A stretch of DNA of 64,000 nt. Source: Chalciporus piperatus (Eukaryota > Basidiomycota > Agaricomycetes > Boletales > Boletaceae). The stretch is from the NCBI GenBank assembly GCA_038093975.1, contig JBBPTG010000014.1, forward strand, positions 1 through 64,000, written 5' to 3'. The notes under the pieces were generated by a model that was not told the DNA's origin, ran no database searches, and was given only the letters and a program-made list of their open reading frames with translations. The translations under genes and the position numbers were made by a program. Of this stretch, positions 42,372 to 54,593 are shown in pieces. Numbering within the stretch: position 1 is the stretch's first letter; the number at the start of each line of letters is the position of its first letter.

Positions 42372-44963
42372 TTAAACCTCCAGGGGGCTCGGATCATCGA
42401 GATCCAGTATACGTATAGCTACTTTATCCTGCGAAGTATGAGGCTCAGCCTCTTCGGCCCTCGTGCGGTCTGAGCCCGAGTCTGAATCAGACGACGTGCG
42501 AGAACCAACAGACGACGTCTCCGTCTCCGTCTCCCCGACCTTGGTTGTCAAGCTCGATCCTCTACTGCTCTCCTCGTGAGGGTCGCTTGAAGTTGGACTT
42601 TCGTTTTTCATGCTGGAAACCCCAACCCGTGTCACCTGCTGCTGCTCGTCTTCCTTCTCTTCCTCGATGCTGTCCGATCGAGTCAGCTTGCCGGGAGGGT
42701 CGATCTTGGGCAGAACCACCTGGAAATCCTCAATCTCTTGGCAAGTGGGGAACACCACTCCCATTCGGCGCGCAATCTTTCGCTCATGGATCCTGGCTAG
42801 GCTCAGACGACGCTCTTCCATCCATTGCTCCTCGTCAACCACAGGTGAAGTCGCTTTTGCAGCAGTTCCTGTCACCAGCGACAGTTTTTCGCACTGCAGA
42901 CCTATACTTGCAGCAGCGAGGACTTGCATAATTGGGGCGTGAGAGCGAACGTTGGACATGCGATGAGCATAGGAGGCGGTTAATCTGTCAGGAGTTACGG
43001 GTTCCAGTGGTTTATATGCTTGGTTGAGATGGATCTTACCCAGGACCAAGGATGAACTCGCCACCCAACTGTGCGATGTCACCCCCTTTCTCCCAGATGG
43101 GCATGCCAACACGGATAGCGTTCTTGAGGACCATGGCGATGCCACTCATTGGCCCGTGGCGAACATAGCCCCCTCGTTGACGCTGCGACTTGGATTCCGT
43201 GATACGCAAGGTCATGCCCAACAGTTTGTGAAGGCGCAGAGAAGGGTCCGTGTAGAACGCGAACGGAGTGCGAAAGATTTCTGTACGGGTTGTTGTTCAC
43301 AGGCTACGACAACGAACAAGACACGTACGTCTGTATGACTTGATCATGTTGTACGAGCCATTCCCAATAACGACCAAATTGACGTCTCCTGCTTTGAGCA
43401 ACTTTGGATCGACGCTGCCTGCCACAGAGAACATGTAGTCTTGGCACAATGGACACCTACAACTAGGTGAGTACATCATTTCGTACACGGTGTTGTGGCC
43501 TACCAGAAATGCCGGATGAAGATGACGATAGTCTTCTGGTCTCTGAAGAGCTCGCCAAATGGCACACGGAGGCCATTCTCAGCGACGACAAAAGACGCCG
43601 CAGCATCCATGAGCTGCCGATAAGTTGGAAGTGCATTCTCATCAAATGCAGGGGGTGAAGGGGCCGTAGGCGGTCGCGCGATTTCGGTTTTCGTCGGAAT
43701 ACTCAGACCCAGATCGAGGCTCAGAACGTCGGTGATCGTCGCAGAACGCATGTGAATGGGTGTCCTGGCAGCAACCGAGGTGAAACAAGACCCATGAGAA
43801 GAATGAGACTGCAAAGAAGCGCTGCCAGGAGCTCTGATGTAGGCTGGTTCAGCGTCCGAGAGAGGCTCGCAAACATACCCAGTGATTGAATCGCGAATTG
43901 GGCTGGACACCTCCATGGTATGCAGATTAACGGCCAACTCTGCCGGGAAGAGTGTGGTCGACTTGCGACGCGCGTGGAAGGTGTTCTCTTCAGAGACGTG
44001 CTTCGCTTTGGACGACGCCTTTTCGGTGGATAAATGAGGGAATGACGTGTAGGAAGCGTTAGTCTGAATCAGGTTTAGGTTGTCGGTAGACTGATGGGAC
44101 AAATCTAGGCGGCTCCCGAGCTTCTTCGGGAGAAGGCGCGAAAGCTTCTTAGCCTTGCTCGAGGACGCCACAGTGACTCCATCAGCATAAAAGGATGTTT
44201 GGCGAAGCGGAGAGGACGGGATTGGACAAGCAACATCAGAATTGACGCGCGAGACCAAAGAGTGCACACTCTCGCTGACGGAGGAAGCCGGGGAAATCGG
44301 CTGAGGTTCAGCGGTAAGCACGGGTGTGGAGGAGAGAGCGTTAGCGAGGATATATGATTGGAGTTTTGAATGTCCATAAGGGGAGTTTCTGGGTGGAATT
44401 GGGACTGTCAATCGCGCTTCCTTCCTCGAGACAGCCGAGCGGGAGCGTCTCCGTTGAATCGGTTGGTGCTGTGGAAATTCGCGAGAGTCTAATACCCAGT
44501 CCTGGGGAGGCCAGGGAGATTCCTCGGGGCCTCGCCCATACGGATGCTCGCTGTCCTGTGTGATATTGGACGTGCTTCTAGTGAATGACGATGCCGTCAG
44601 GACGTCCGGATTCTTTCCTGAAGAAACGGACGGTGTAACCGAAATTGAGAGCGAGTCGAGGTATGGTTGGTATATGTCCGGTGGGTATCTGCCACCGGTA
44701 TAAGGGAGCGTTGGGAGGCAGGAGGTCGAATTGCCCCGAAATGAGAGTGGAGCACCGACACTGCTCAGCGTACTGGCAGTGCGACTTCGAAGGACGGAGA
44801 GGGGAGCGAATGGATCGTCGGGGTCCGGAGTTGGGTAACGCGCCTCCAGCTCTAGGCTGGGAGCGGGCTTTCGTCGAACCCGTGGTTGGTGAGCGGATGA
44901 ATCACAAGCTGAGACAGACATAATACAATATGTTACGGGTGGTCCAAAGAGCGGAACCCGCAA
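42372..44963 (-). CDS. Peroxiredoxin-like 2 (PRXL2/AAED1, AhpC-TSA_2) protein with long disordered arms
   Basis: A protein of over 700 residues. Exon 1 (44963-43500) is mostly Ser/Pro-rich (for example PIPPRNSPYGHSKLQSYILA), and only its end enters the folded domain at PFGELFRDQKTIVIFIRHF. An intron splits the tryptophan codon, and the next exon gives the redox site CPLCQDYMFSVAG. Later exons carry GDVNLVVIGNGSYNMIKSYR, LGMTLRITESKS, HGPMSGIAMVLKNAI and GGDIAQLGGEFIL. These mark the thioredoxin-like PRXL2 family. The CPLC motif is like a thioredoxin CxxC. The C-terminal tail is acidic and Ser-rich (KEDEQQQVTRVGVSS, GETETETSS). The start could be MRVPLF or the MSVSACDSS methionine 14 codons later. 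The family is usually near 200-250 residues, so the extensions are the odd point. Function is not established. Confidence 0.82.
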
Positions 44964-45807
44964 GGGCGAAACGGGAGAAAGGGCCCAGCGAGAAAGCGAA
45001 GAAAATGACGGTCATTCATCTAATCCTTTATGTAGGATTTCCATCGTGGCTTCGGTGAGGAGCGCTCGACTGCGTTCCTAGTCAGTACAACACGTTTCCG
45101 CATGCATTGCCTCGAGCCTCATTATTCCGAGTTCCCATCGGTTACCGCTCCTCCTTATCGCCAATTACTGCTGAGACTGAGAATTGGGCAGAAGTAAGGC
45201 TAGTGTTCGCTTGGAAGACCTAGTGCTTGAGCATTCGCAGGTTGGTGGATGTGATCACGTCGGACGAAAGTGGACAAACTCCGAGACAGCTTGGATCACA
45301 CAAGTTGATACGGCGTCACGGTGATGCAGGCACGTTGGTTTTCAGAAGCAGAGAAGAAGCAGAGAAGAATTCCAGGGGTCATGAGAAGATCAAAATTCGA
45401 CGGCGATCTACCAGTACTAGTGAACTTTGATAGAAATTAAACGCTGTCGTTTCGCAGACACGCCGGTTGATAACTCACAGCACACTGTTGCCCGGATGCA
45501 CGCGAGTACCATTAGCAGCATAAAGCAGGTGCACGAAGTACCATGTACCGATGGCGGGTGCAGATTTTCATGGAGACTTCCCACTTCCTGTCCGAGCGGA
45601 GAATCGACGACAACATTCAGCATGGAGAGAAAGAGATTCCTTCTTGTAGACTTGCCAGCTGACAGGTTTTCACAAAACAATGTGCTAATTGACATAGTAG
45701 GAAGATGATCTATCATAAAGGTCACAAGGCAAGATAGCGGAAAGATTCTTTCGCTCCTAAGGCAGGTTTGGACCTGGAGCAGCACATTCATCCGCATCTT
45801 GAAGTGC
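44964..45807. other. Intergenic, no supported gene
   Basis: Upstream of the PRXL2-type gene and downstream of the transporter. Two opposite frames of 93-126 codons overlap (45417-45797); neither has a domain. No feature called. Confidence 0.45.
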
Positions 45808-48594
45808 TCACTCGCACCTTCCTGGGGTCGGCAGAGCGGTTTCGGTCAAAGCCATAAGCTGACAATTTGGTCAGTATCCTTCTATCAGACAGCTAAGGTA
45901 ACGTACCTTGATAGTCTGAACAGTAGTGAACATCATTGCAGCGACTCCGAAGACGCACATCAGGATATCTGTGAACTTCTGGAACGGTGTCTTGGCAACC
46001 GCTTTGTAGTGTAGCATCGCAGGGTATACGAAGCACAGTGGAACGCTGGAGGATCGCGTTATTCTATACCAGATGTGAGAGGACGACGACACTTACCACG
46101 CGAAACTGCCAATCAACGCAACAAACTTGTCTAGATCCGCCGCACCAGCCCAGCTGATTGCGGTGCAAACCATCACCAATCCGAAACGGAAGAAGTTCTT
46201 AAGCCATTTGACACGCGGATCCTGCTTGCCGCTCTTCACGAACAGTCCGTTCTCGAGGATACGCACCGCGGGGAAGAACTGAAGGGGAATGGACAGGACG
46301 ATCGCTAAGGAATATAGGAACTGAACCTATTGCACCACCATCATTAGTGACTCCTATCACCCGAGGTGGGAGTCATCTTACAGTCTGAGTGAATTTGTTG
46401 GTTTGATCAAGATTCACGAGAACTACTGCTTTGACGTCCGATCCGAAAGTCAAATACGCAAGAGCGCCGGCTCCACCAAAGAGAACTTGACCGAATATTA
46501 GGGCCGCAAAGTCAATATGGGAAACAAGACTTACACAGCGTTCCGATCATGACGCTTGTCAAAGCCTTGGGAAACTTGCGCGGTTCACGCATAGCGTCCA
46601 TAATCGGGATAACCTGAACAATCACTTCAGCGCTCAAAATGGAATCAACTCAAACTTGACATACTAAGCCCACACCCTCGAAGGAGAAAACCGCAGTACT
46701 TTCACCAGACTTTGAGCGATGACATTTGGAAGGCAACGGGATACTTACCCAATGAACAGAGGGAAATCTCGCGGATTAAACATCTGAATATCCGCGATGC
46801 CCTTCTGTCCGATGATAGAGATCTCGCTTCCAAAGATATAGAGCAAGCCAGCAAGGATGAAGACGTCTGCGATGAGGGCGGTCGTACTGAGCTTTGCAAG
46901 GTTTCGGACAAGGGCCAGCGGCAGAAAGATCACAAGCTGGACGAGGATAAAGTAGGGTACTGAGAGGTTGGTTGCGCAGTCTGTGACAGCAGAAACGAAG
47001 GCCTGTGGAGGTTAGGTATATCGCTATAGTGGATCTCGTGAGAGAAGACTCACCTGAAGATTCTCTGCGACGAAGATAGTGTAGGCTGTGACAAATCCGA
47101 TTTGAGATATTGTGATGGAGAACAGGATTGCATAGCGCATCCACGGTCCGTACAAAGCCCCACCGATATCTGAATATGAGGTAAGCATCAAGTTGATCCA
47201 GGTGAAGGGAGGTCACATACCCCCAAAGGACCCAGGAACGACAAACTTTGTCTTGACCAGCAGTAAAAATGAATATAGGGAAACCAAAGCAACGACCGTA
47301 ATTGTAATGGTAGAGAATACAAGCCCTCCATTTGCAAACCTGTTTAGTACGTGAGGATCATCAGTAGGACCAGTGAATCGAAGTAACTTACGCTTTGCCA
47401 AGGAACAGTACACCGGTGCCCACGAACGACTTCAGAAGCTGGTGGGGTAATCGTGAGAATGATGTCGATGAAAAACGAACAAGATGCGCACCATCAGCAC
47501 CGCTTGGGGGACGGTTGCATCACCGTGACCACTGACGGATGCAGCGCGTCGCCTGGATCGAGAGAGCGACCTCGGCTTTAGTAATGGCTGTGTCTCGTCA
47601 GTAGTGGGCTCCGTTGAAGGAGCAGCGGCTTGTTCCACAGATTCTTCATCCGCTACTTTGTCTTCGTCTTCTTCGAGGTCTTCTCCTGCCTAATATGAAT
47701 GAGTGATTCAGTGACTGTGAGTCTTGGAGCAAGAATTCGCTTACAAATTGACCATAGATATAAAGAAAATCAATGAAGTTGTTCGTCGGGCGCCTTTCAC
47801 TGAGTGCCTGTTCGTCTGCCTGTAGGAGAACGTAGTTCCGCCTAAAGCCACCCGGCTCACGGATATGTTCGAAGGCGGGGTTTGGCAGCGCAACCGAGCC
47901 TGAATATGACGATGCACGGGGACGGGCAGCTTGCCGCTTCTGGTCTGCATGCCACTTGTATATGTCGTGGCTGGAAAGAAGATTCCTTTGGTCAAGGCCG
48001 GAACATGTAAGAGTGGAGACGAACGCACGTAACATCTGCGCCTGGAGCATGGTATGGTATAGGAAACGTGGCGGAATCTTCTCGCAATGGTCGACGAGGC
48101 GTCGACGATCCACCAGGTAGTGCTTCTGGGTCGAGTGTATCCTGGTCAGAACCGGCCAAAGAGCGGAGGTCTGTGCGGCTCGGGCGACGATCTTCGCGGA
48201 AAACAAGATGTCGCCTGAGCACCTTGACCTTGTCTTCGTAAGGAAGGTCATCGAGGCCCATGATTGCATTATTGTCAGGAGCGCTTCCCGAGGCTGCAGA
48301 GCTAGCTGGGCGCTTTGAGGTAATTCCGCCAGAGGACGGGCGATGGAGCGAAGGGTCAAGCTCATTTGCGGTCAAGTTCGCGTTTGGGGATCCATCACGA
48401 CCGAAAGATGAGCCAGTTGGAGGGGTATTCCACACTGGAATGTTGGGTACTGGAGGTGTTGCAGAGTACTGAGCACGAAGTGCTCGAAGGTCCGGTGTGC
48501 CGGCAGTGTCATTGGGGGTTGCTGAGATACTGGAGTTGAAGGCAGAAACAGAACGTGGACTGCCGATGTTTACCGGCTTCGATGGGGAAGACAT
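45808..48594 (-). CDS. Vacuolar amino-acid transporter, AVT3/SLC36-type
   Basis: At least nine exons for a protein of about 700 residues. The N-terminal half is a long cytosolic tail (start MSSPSKPVNIGSPRSVSAFN) that ends PTTDETQPLLKPRSLSRSR. The membrane domain begins at the family-typical LLKSFVGTGVLFLGKA and continues with FANGGLVFSTITITVVALVS, GPWMRYAILFSITISQIGFV, TAYTIFVAENLQ, AVFSFEGVGLVIPIMDAMRE, LTFGSDVKAVVLVNLD and SIPLQFFPAVRILENGLF. These fit the amino-acid/auxin permease family (Aa_trans), Avt3/Avt4 branch, which moves neutral amino acids out of vacuoles. The last exon, after the TIK|GTACGT donor, is short (LMALTETALPTPGRCE). The dense array of about 50-60 bp introns is normal for this genome. 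Confidence 0.9.
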
Positions 48595-49529
48595 TAGTGA
48601 GTGTCACTTGTAACAAGCTATTGATGTTGATGTCGTTGCAGTTCGAAAGGAAGTTGCGCCAGTTCCGGCGGGAAGCGCGTGACCAGGAAGGAGATGACGC
48701 AAAGTCCGAGCTCTCTCCAGTGGCAGTTAATAATAATCGTCCGTCTTATCACACCTCCAGTTGCCAGTGGGTTTTGTGTATCTTCCAGGATGCCGGTTAC
48801 TAGTATACTGATAGACATGCAGCTTGAGTAACTCCCGCCTACGTCCGCACACCCCAAGAGCTGATGGCTTTTGCACAGACTCTTCCGTTCTCGTCAGAAA
48901 GAAGTATCCAGAAGTGTCCATTAGTACCCCCTGGTCCGAGTCACTGCCATGGATCGCTTGTCATAACTAGTACTGACGTGCTGCTTCGTTTGCACAGAAG
49001 GCTCTATTGAGCCTGAGACATTTCGTGCGCCGTGAAGCTTCAGAAAGCACGTCAACTTTTAGTCAATTCAATCAGATCCCCTGAGGATTCTGTTACTTAT
49101 CTGCGGTCGTCTGTTGAGAGGTTGACCTGGCCTACAGACATTCCGATGCGATTATTATGTCGGCCGTTTATGACTCTATGCCACTGAGGCCCTCTGGTTG
49201 CAGTTGTGAAAGAGACAATGGAGATGATTGTCAGGGCCGAGACACCAGACAAGGCCGCCACTGATATGCCTATCCTATCCGTTCCTATCGGATTCTAGCA
49301 TGCGGACTCCAAGCTCACCCATTGACTCTATGCTAAATTTTGTCGGAAATCCGTGGTCAATGTGGCTGAGAAGCCTTATCAGCTGAGTCTTATCAGTATG
49401 TTCGGAGCAGCATCATGCGTGCGGACCATCACCCTCAAGGGATTCCTTGGTTTGGTGGCGTTTGAGGCCCGTCTGGGAGTCAACGTCCTCTGCGTGTATG
49501 GAGCTCGATGCATCAAACAGGATTAAAGA
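48595..49529. other. Intergenic, may hold further P450 debris
   Basis: No intact gene. Towards its right end the sequence probably carries more remnants of the dead P450 that becomes legible at 49530, but I could not assign them confidently. Confidence 0.4.
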
Positions 49530-50460
49530 CGACAGGATAGTACCGAAATGGAGAAAGCAATCAAAGAGTCTTCTGCGACAGCCTAAGTTAGCGGTGAGGT
49601 CTCATTCTCTGTAAATGGGGATAATGTCTCTTCACGTCCCCCTTAGCCCCCAATGGGACAGTCAGAAACTCGGACACCATGCTACTAGCTGGCAGTCCAT
49701 CTGTCTGTGTGGGCAGACTTATTCCTTTCTGTTTGTTACTCGCCATAACCCTGAACCCATCTATCCAACAAAAGGCGCAAGCCGAGTTTGATGCAGTTGT
49801 GACTGTCGATAGGCTTCCAGAATCTAGCGATCGGGAATCCCTCTCGCATGTCGAAGCTGTAACGAGAGATATCATCCCGTCACACCTCTAGGCACGTTCA
49901 TTGAACGTTAATTCACTTGTTCTGACCTGCTGACGACGTCGGATCAACTAGGAATAGCTCATGCTGCTGTGGAAGACGACGTTTGATCACGAAGTTATTT
50001 CATTCCAACAGATCAGCGTCATCTAAATCAGCGGATGGACTCAGACGTGTTCGTTCAATTTCCGTTGACCAGGAATGGCCATCATCGCCGACCTATGGGG
50101 ACGCTTCGATCTACCTCTTTCGATTTACCCTAGGTCTAAAATGATTTTCGAGGGGAACGTCCCGGGACCCCGAGAAGTACCCAGGTCCAGAGGAATTTCG
50201 ACGCGATCTTTTCCACACTGCAGCCGGTACTTTTAACGACGACAGAGTTGCGTTGGTTTTTAGACAAGACGGGGAAGACGTATTTGTCCCTGCAGGCACC
50301 TTGCAGATGCGCCCTTGTGGTCTGCTATCGCTTCCATGTTGTCAATCTTCAGCTTTTCAATGGCGCAAGATGAACATGTGAAGAACATTGGATTCGAACC
50401 CGGATGGAGATCGGGCGCCGCTTTGTACGTTCTTTCTCAACTCATGCGACACTTTCGGCA
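49530..50460 (+). pseudogene. Dead P450, longer copy B
   Basis: Fragments of a P450 unlike the intact ones in this window. They read KAIKESSATA then a stop codon, AITLNPSIQQKAQAEFDAVV, RLPESSDRESLSHVEAVTRD, IIPSHL, IAHAAVEDDV then a stop codon, DPEKYPGPEEF in a shifted frame, FNDDRVALVF, ICPCRHLADAPLWSAIASML, and FEPGWRSG. The heme region reads GRRGRRICPCRHLA and carries a Pro-Cys-Arg where a Cys-Pro-Gly/Cys-Val-Gly is expected. In-frame stops and frame changes show it is dead. It is in opposite orientation to P450 copy B, and its downstream part is repeated inverted at 13790-14350. Confidence 0.78.
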
Positions 50461-51473
50461 TCTAATGCAAGATCTTTGTCCATGATACCCGGCCAGTAAA
50501 ATTCCCCTGCCGAATTGTTCCCAGAAAAGAAGGCGTTGACGCTGAGAAGCTGGCGCAGTTGATGCATCTAACGGTCAGCGTGTATAATGACGTTTTTCGT
50601 TCAAGTGTACGTGTCGCTTATGCTAAGGGCTGCTAAGGGGTGATACTCTCTTACAGGTGAACTGCAAACACAGGCACACGGAGAGGTATGTAAGCAAGTC
50701 TCGTGCACCTGAATCTGATCGAGCTCCAAAGGAGTTTGGGTCATATCCACGAAAGTTACCGGTCTTGTCGCAAGAAGTGTGACGCAACACGGTCGGCAGG
50801 AATATAATCGTTGTACACATGGTCGACTAAGTATATAAAGTATGTAGTAGTATCGGATCGAGGATATCGGCGGGTAAGTGTGTCTTTGAAGATGCCTAAC
50901 TGGCGAGTTGAAAACGCAGCCCCGGGTTTTATTCGGTTACTCACGATCGGACAGGGAGTCCTCCGTCTCCACACGCGGCGGCACTGCGTACGGGGCCAAT
51001 TCTGGGAAAGCAATAGAGATGCTGTGCTCGAAGACATCGAAACGCTCTCGACAGGCAACATCCGCAAGCATCCGCATTGCTTCCGATGTGATCATCGCAA
51101 TCGCGCTCAATGACATTTATTGCTGATCAGATCGATCAGACATATATGGTGGTGGCAGAGCGGCTAGATAGCAACAAACACCGAAGCCAACGAAACATGC
51201 AACACGACGCAGGAATGCCGTCGTTTGCAGGGTCACAGAAGGAGCCATGCTAGCCATGGCTCCAACCGAAGTTCGGGCATTAATACCGCACAGACTGGGT
51301 ATTCTGCGAGTAATTGGTGCTAACCATCAAGTAATTACACAGAAATATTATAGTATTTTGACGACGAGGGGGTTACATGCAACCACTAGTGATTATGACA
51401 CAATTACACTTGTCGAAACTTGAACAGTACAGTATCATACAACACATAGCCCAAATCGCGAGCACACACCGGC
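50461..51473. other. Flank between dead and intact P450, partly duplicated
   Basis: No complete gene. Frames at 50908-51126 read KAIEMLCSKTSKRSRQATSA, which correspond to those at 13177-13413. About 300 bp at 50640-50930 is private to this copy. Confidence 0.4.
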
Positions 51474-53659
51474 TCAATTGCTGGACTGTATCATTTCCAT
51501 CAGTGTGTCGGCGGTCATTCCAGGGAGCCTAGAAACAACACGACATTCGAGCTCGAGGGGGTGTCTATAGTTGACTGAGGTCAGCTTTTCCTCCTCGCGA
51601 GCCACGGAGATAAACTCACGAGATCAACCCAGTTGACCATTTGGGGTTCGGGTCTCTTTCTATCCCGTGCTCATCAACCGGTTTCATAAACTTGAATACG
51701 GCGAGTAGGTGAACCACCGCTATCCATAGCGACGCATCTGCGAAGTACCTGCCCACGCTGACATGGATGTAAGATAATCGAAGACAACTGAAAGGGGACA
51801 TTATATACCAAACCCTGCGCCCAAAGCCGAAAGCCAGGGCGATGCAATCGTCATTGAGTTCACCATCCTGGGTGAAGAATCTGTCCGGGTTAAAGTCATC
51901 AGGGTTGGGGTACTTGATGGGATCCTTCGACATTGCCCTAGGTGATAAATGAGCAACCCCCAGGTGGCATGGCAATTAATGAAGGTACCATAGATTGGCC
52001 AAGACCACGCAACCTAGGTCGCCGTCAGACCAATTAATCGGGATGAGGGTAATTGTCACCTTCAGGAATATAATGCCCTTCATACACGTCACTCTTGGAA
52101 GTGTAGTGTGGCAGGCCTTTAGACGATCTAATCGATTATGGTCGATACGTTCAGGGATGTCTACTTACCTAAGGGGAATACCGGATGCCACCGCAACGTC
52201 TCTCGCAAAACTGCATCGACGTAAGGAAGGGACGGTCTGTCTCCGAAGTCTGGCAGTCTGCTTCCCCCGAGGAGAGCATCAATTTCCTTCTGAGCGCGCT
52301 CTTGAACCTCCGGGTAACGCATCATTGCCAAGACAAAGACTAGCAAAGTAGATGCTGTCTGTTTGATTGTTGAGAGCCTTACGCGCGCATGGTAACGAAA
52401 CACTTACTGTTTCCACACCGGCTGTGGTTAATGTGTCAATCTCCGTCATAAGCTAGTAAAATCAGAACTGACCGATAAACGCTGTCGCAGAAGAGGACTT
52501 GAGCGCAAGTTCAAATCCTGCAGATCCAGATTCCGTAAAGCGTCTCATAGACTCGGATACCATACATTGTCCGGAAACACGCGACATCTGAAAACCGGCT
52601 CGTCAATTGGACCGATCTGATGATAGAGATCAAATAAATCTCACCACTCTGTCACGGGCATACCGAAACGGTACCTCCATCATGTCATGCAAATTCTTCT
52701 TGGATTGTATAGCCATGCGTTTGAAAGCAGCACCAGGAAACCATGTAGGCAACTTTAGAACTAATTCCATCTGTTAGTGAAACGGTTGGCGTGCCGGAGG
52801 AATCAAAGCTGACGGAAAGGAAAGGCCTCCAAGAGAGCAGAGGTCGAAGGCCCGGCTACTTTGACGAATACCTCAATTGCCCTTTCCGCCGCAAGCACTA
52901 GCGGGTCGTCATTCGGAATGGTTTCGTAATCATAAACGGTGGACATGATCAAAGAAGAGGCAAATCTGGGTGTCATCAGTGATGTTCAGCATCCACGATT
53001 GTTAGGCATGTATCGGGAAAGCTTACAGCTCGATTTGTCTTTTGTAACGCTCGGGCGATTGATAGATGCCCATCAATAACTGGCGGGCTTTTCGCTGTTG
53101 AGTGGGGAGATAATCTCGTACAGCTTCAGCGCGGAAGGACTGGTGAAATAATCTTCGATGAAGGCGCCATTCCTCTCCGTACTGGAGGAGTGCGCTGTTA
53201 AACTCCGAGCCGATGCTGAGCGCAATGTAGTCAACCAACAAACCCTCACGGCGATGAACAGATGGACTAACTCTTTTTTGGTCTTAACCGGGGGTCTATC
53301 CGAATAGATATTTGAGCGCTGTTCAAGCAAAGCTTTGGCAAGGTCTGTAGTCTGTATAACTAGAATCTGTCGTCCAAAGAGTGTGCAGTACAATAGGTCA
53401 CCTAGGTATGATGAAGGTTGTGAGTGTCATGCTTTTCGAAACAAGGATGATGCCGACCATAAGACGAAGCCCATTCAGAGAAACTCACCCACGGCTGGGT
53501 GAGCTCGACGTCGAATACATTTCCGAGAAGTGGCAGACCCTTGGGTCCAGGAGGGAAACTCAGATGACGGGCTGCTTTGCGCCTTGCATAGCCTGCAAGA
53601 AGTGCAATCGCAGAGATGGAGAAGATTGAGATAAGTGTGGACGGGGTTATCATAAACAT
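51474..53659 (-). CDS. Cytochrome P450 monooxygenase, copy B
   Basis: A near-identical paralogue of the gene at 10655-12834, with the same intron positions and length. It starts MFMITPSTLISIFSISAIAL, and the hinge is FPPGPKGLPLLGNVFDVELT. Helix I AGVETTAST, ExxR in RETLRWHPVFPL, DPIKYPNPDDFNPDRF and the heme loop FGFGRRVCVGRYF (cysteine codon split by an intron, donor GTATAT here) are all present. I saw no frame break or stop, so both copies look functional. Known replacements are conservative, for example AGYARRKAARHLSF against AGNARRKAARPLSF and VSFSEW against LSFNEW. The gene is convergent with the dead P450 at 49530-50460, and its start lies 935 bp from the divergently transcribed paladin-like gene. 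Confidence 0.9.
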
Positions 53660-53692
53660 TTTCTGGTGACTGCTTGTTGAGAAGGGTCCGTT

Positions 53693-53700
53693 CTTATATC
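53693..53700 (-). promoter_or_regulatory. TATA-like element of P450 copy B
   Basis: The same gatataag word as at 10614-10621, at the same distance from the start codon at 53659. It was kept after duplication, so this copy probably keeps a working core promoter. Confidence 0.35.
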
Positions 53701-54380
53701 GGTTCGAGGGAGACGGTGTCCCCACCCATTTCGTGTGACCATACAGAGCATGGTTCCGATTTCATTTTGTTGAAATGAATGAGGCGCGGATTCCCTGCGG
53801 ACAGGTTTTCTTGGATTGACCGAAAGGGGCACGACTTAGCGCACACAAGAGTGACATGAGAGGAGAAAGTCTCATCTGGACGACTCTCCCTTCGACTGCA
53901 TACGTATTCTGTTATCCAAGGTTGTCATCGCCTATAAAAGGGATATGCAAGTTGGTGGTCTCACGAAATGACCTTGCGGCTCGCCTGTCAGCAGATAAGT
54001 GATTCTTTGACTTGATCCGATTATCCTGGGACATGGCAGAAGAGAGACAGACTGCCATATCGGAGGGATAGATGCTGGCGGTGCGTGGTAGATTAAGGCG
54101 TGAACCTATTGCCACCGTCACGGTATCACGGTGATCCAAATCCGAAGTACTTACGACCAACCACCTGGAGCGTCCATATCGGATGGTCGGGATAACGCAG
54201 GAATGCAAAAGGGGTGGAGGTATAGATTCGGTCGTAGCGCTGGCAGAAGCAAAGCGGCAAAGAGACGCGAATCCTGGTTGCCAGCGAAAACAACTTGAAC
54301 CCCGAGTCGGAACGGAAGTAAACAGTGGCTCATGTCATGTCCCCAGAAAGGCGACTCTGGTCCACCGCGCTGGCTCGAAT

Positions 54381-54420
54381 TCATTGACTGCCATTGACTG
54401 TCATTGAAAAATATTGACTG
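54381..54420. repeat. Degenerate cattgactg tandem repeat at the duplication edge
   Basis: About four units resembling cattgactg lie exactly where similarity between the inverted blocks ends. Copy A keeps a single gacagtcaatgaa at its matching edge. It may mark a breakpoint or slippage at the junction. Confidence 0.45.
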
Positions 54421-54593
54421 CTTGTTGTTGACACGACAGTGACAGTGGCACCTAAGACACCTGCCAAACCGATTTCCGACCCGAAACAGACAACACGTGA
54501 CATACACGCTCCTAGCTGCACGGTCTACTCATCCGGTCCCAATTATATAGATAATTCTGCTCGTTACTACATATCACATAAAAGCTGGCACAC

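Larger units (their letters stand above)
49835..54405. repeat. Inverted segmental duplication, copy B
   Basis: This matches 9997-14352 in the reverse orientation. It holds the dead P450 (partly), the intact P450 and its upstream region. It has sequence at 50640-50930 that differs from the corresponding part of copy A. As it retains dead-P450 exons beyond the shared limit at about 49835, it is the better candidate for the parent copy. Confidence 0.85.

Noticed and set aside
50385..50410. tRNA-like B box (ggattcgaaccc on plus strand)
   Set aside because: It is the FEPGW codon stretch of the dead P450 and has no A box or cloverleaf partner.
9997..54405. A composite transposon formed by the two inverted P450 blocks
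   Set aside because: No transposase, no terminal inverted repeats at the outer edges, and many unrelated housekeeping genes lie between; segmental duplication is simpler.
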